Origin: Pseudomonadota bacterium
GTDB lineage: Bacteria; Bdellovibrionota_B; Oligoflexia; Oligoflexales; JAPPIL01
Assembly: GCA_028877195.1 (NCBI GenBank)
Contig: JAPPIL010000141.1
Location: forward strand, 1 to 7,038
Length of the DNA: 7,038 bases
Direction of reading: 5' to 3'
In this document: positions 6,202 through 7,038 of the stretch, one piece after another
How the letters are laid out: each line of letters begins with the position of its first letter
Numbering within the stretch: position 1 is the first letter of the stretch
Notes under the pieces: generated by a model
Told to the model about the DNA's origin: nothing
Database searches by the model: none
Seen by the model: only the letters and a program-made list of their open reading frames with translations
Translations under genes and position numbers: made by a program

Positions 6202-6699
6202 CTAACCTATCAGTAGGGTATTGATCTTTGCGGTGATGTTTGCGATATCAAAAGGCTTCGTAACGTAATCATCACAGCCAGACTGATAGCCCTTATCAAT
6301 GTCATCTTGAGCGTTGCAGGCTGAAACAAAGATTAACGGCACGTTCTTGAGATTGTGGTGCGACTTTATCACCCGACAAAGCTCATAGCCATTCACCCAC
6401 GGCAATTTGATGTCCAACAAAATCAAATCTAACCGTGTTGACTCCAGTATCTTTGACAATGCGATGCCATCTTCAGCTAACAACACCCGATAATTCTCAT
6501 GCTCCAGCATACGCTTCAATGCACTGCGAATCGTTTCATCATCGTCAACCACAAGTATCGTGCGGGTCTGCATTGTTTTTTTTAGTTCACGAAAATCATT
6601 GAGAGCGACGATTTTTTTAGAAACCAATCGTTTCTTTTTCATATTTTCTATTTTTTTGCGAATATCACTACCAGCGGTTATGTCTTCTGCTAATTTCAT
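6202..6699 (-). CDS. Stand-alone response-regulator receiver protein
   Basis: This is a phosphoacceptor receiver (CheY-like fold) of 165 residues with no output domain. Residues 46-165 carry the full set of receiver residues: acidic pocket D52/D53 in ILVVDDDE, phosphoacceptor D96 in LILLDIKLP, switch S126 in IFVSA, and K148 in VTKPF. Residues 1-43 are a Lys/Arg-rich extension of no recognised family. The start is ATG 6699, supported by GGAGG 7 nt upstream; internal ATGs at 6642 and 6573 lack ribosome sites. The extension is coded through three poly-A runs (7, 7 and 8 nt). No histidine kinase is nearby, so its partner and target are unknown. It lies 72 bp downstream of pdxA on the same strand and could be cotranscribed. 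It may act as a phosphorelay or protein-interaction switch; that is inference. Confidence 0.9.
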   Translation of the reverse strand: MKLAEDITAGSDIRKKIENMKKKRLVSKKIVALNDFRELKKTMQTRTILVVDDDETIRSALKRMLEHENYRVLLAEDGIALSKILESTRLDLILLDIKLPWVNGYELCRVIKSHHNLKNVPLIFVSACNAQDDIDKGYQSGCDDYVTKPFDIANITAKINTLLIG

Positions 6700-6706
6700 T
6701 ACAACA

Positions 6707-6711
6707 CCTCC
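6707..6711 (-). promoter_or_regulatory. Shine-Dalgarno of the receiver gene, decides its start
   Basis: Read on the minus strand, GGAGG lies 7 nt before ATG 6699. This fixes the long start and so the 43-residue basic extension. It is the strongest ribosome site in the window. Confidence 0.8.
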
Positions 6712-6771
6712 GTCGCTGGCTTATCGTCAGGTAGGTATGGTGTCTTTAGTTTGGGTGCTGTTGGAAGTCGC

Positions 6772-7038
6772 TTATTCTTCGCAGAAATACTTATCAATAA
6801 AATTAACGCAGTTATTCATACTGTCAGCCACAGCTGTGCGTTTACGGAACAGGTCGGATGCCGTGCCATGGTCAGGCGAGAGGCGCAAGATAGGCAGACC
6901 AGTTGTGAGATTGAAGGCATCGTGGAAGGCAAGTGTTTTCAACGGCGCAAGACCTTGATCGTGATACATGGCGAGCACTGCGTCATATTTGCCTTGTGAA
7001 GCAGCATGAAACACACTATCTGCTGGTAGTGCCCCTAC
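6772..7038 (-). CDS. pdxA: 4-hydroxythreonine-4-phosphate dehydrogenase, C-terminal part
   Basis: PdxA oxidises and decarboxylates 4-phosphohydroxy-L-threonine in the DXP-dependent route to pyridoxal 5'-phosphate. Only the last 88 codons are in the window; the frame runs open through the right edge, so the 5' part lies outside. Seen, in order: GALPADSVF (family GPxPADTxF), the metal-ligand motif MYHDQG, then NLTTGLP, RLSPDHGTA and the final helix ending in IDKYFCEE. These match the end of the family closely. The internal GTG at 7014 is not a real start, because conserved residues precede it. The receiver gene follows after 72 bp on the same strand, with no terminator seen. Quaternary structure and activity cannot be judged from the fragment. 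Confidence 0.93.
   Translation of the reverse strand, partial: VGALPADSVFHAASQGKYDAVLAMYHDQGLAPLKTLAFHDAFNLTTGLPILRLSPDHGTASDLFRKRTAVADSMNNCVNFIDKYFCEE

Overview
The window is a compact, gene-dense piece of a bacterial chromosome of middling GC content. It carries only housekeeping-type genes plus one unrecognised membrane protein and one receiver-domain protein. No transposase, CRISPR array, rRNA or tRNA gene was seen. TsaE, a low-molecular-weight thioredoxin reductase, UbiE, a one-chain iron-sulfur serine deaminase and PdxA together suggest a Gram-negative bacterium with respiratory quinones, perhaps a Pseudomonadota lineage. That placement is inference, and the threonyl-tRNA synthetase is not of the E. 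coli type.

Layout. Positions 1-189 hold no protein gene but are strongly structured: a long imperfect hairpin (about 3-106), a purine-rich tract, and a second 10-bp hairpin (125-151). tsaE (190-609, +) follows, then a 188-bp spacer, then trxB (798-1709, +). trxB runs tail to tail, with a 16-bp overlap, into a minus-strand gene for a probable signal-bearing, single-pass, coiled-coil protein (1694-2221, -). That gene and thrS (2333-4120, +) diverge from a short intergenic region with two back-to-back sigma70-like promoters. thrS, ubiE (4108-4833) and sdaA (4826-6181) overlap end to start and look like one operon. On the minus strand a stand-alone receiver protein (6202-6699) lies 72 bp downstream of the 3' part of pdxA (6772-7038), which is cut by the window edge.

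How the genes relate. tsaE (t6A37 modification of ANN-decoding tRNAs, including tRNA-Thr) and thrS both serve translation of threonine codons. ThrRS of this family must also clear Ser-tRNA(Thr), and sdaA, which destroys serine, lies in the same apparent operon. trxB is redox maintenance, ubiE makes quinones and pdxA makes pyridoxal phosphate. The most notable points are the structured leader at 1-151, the ThrRS lacking a TGS domain whose predicted mRNA is leaderless or nearly so, and the unknown His/Met-rich membrane protein. I did not find a convincing new multi-gene system.
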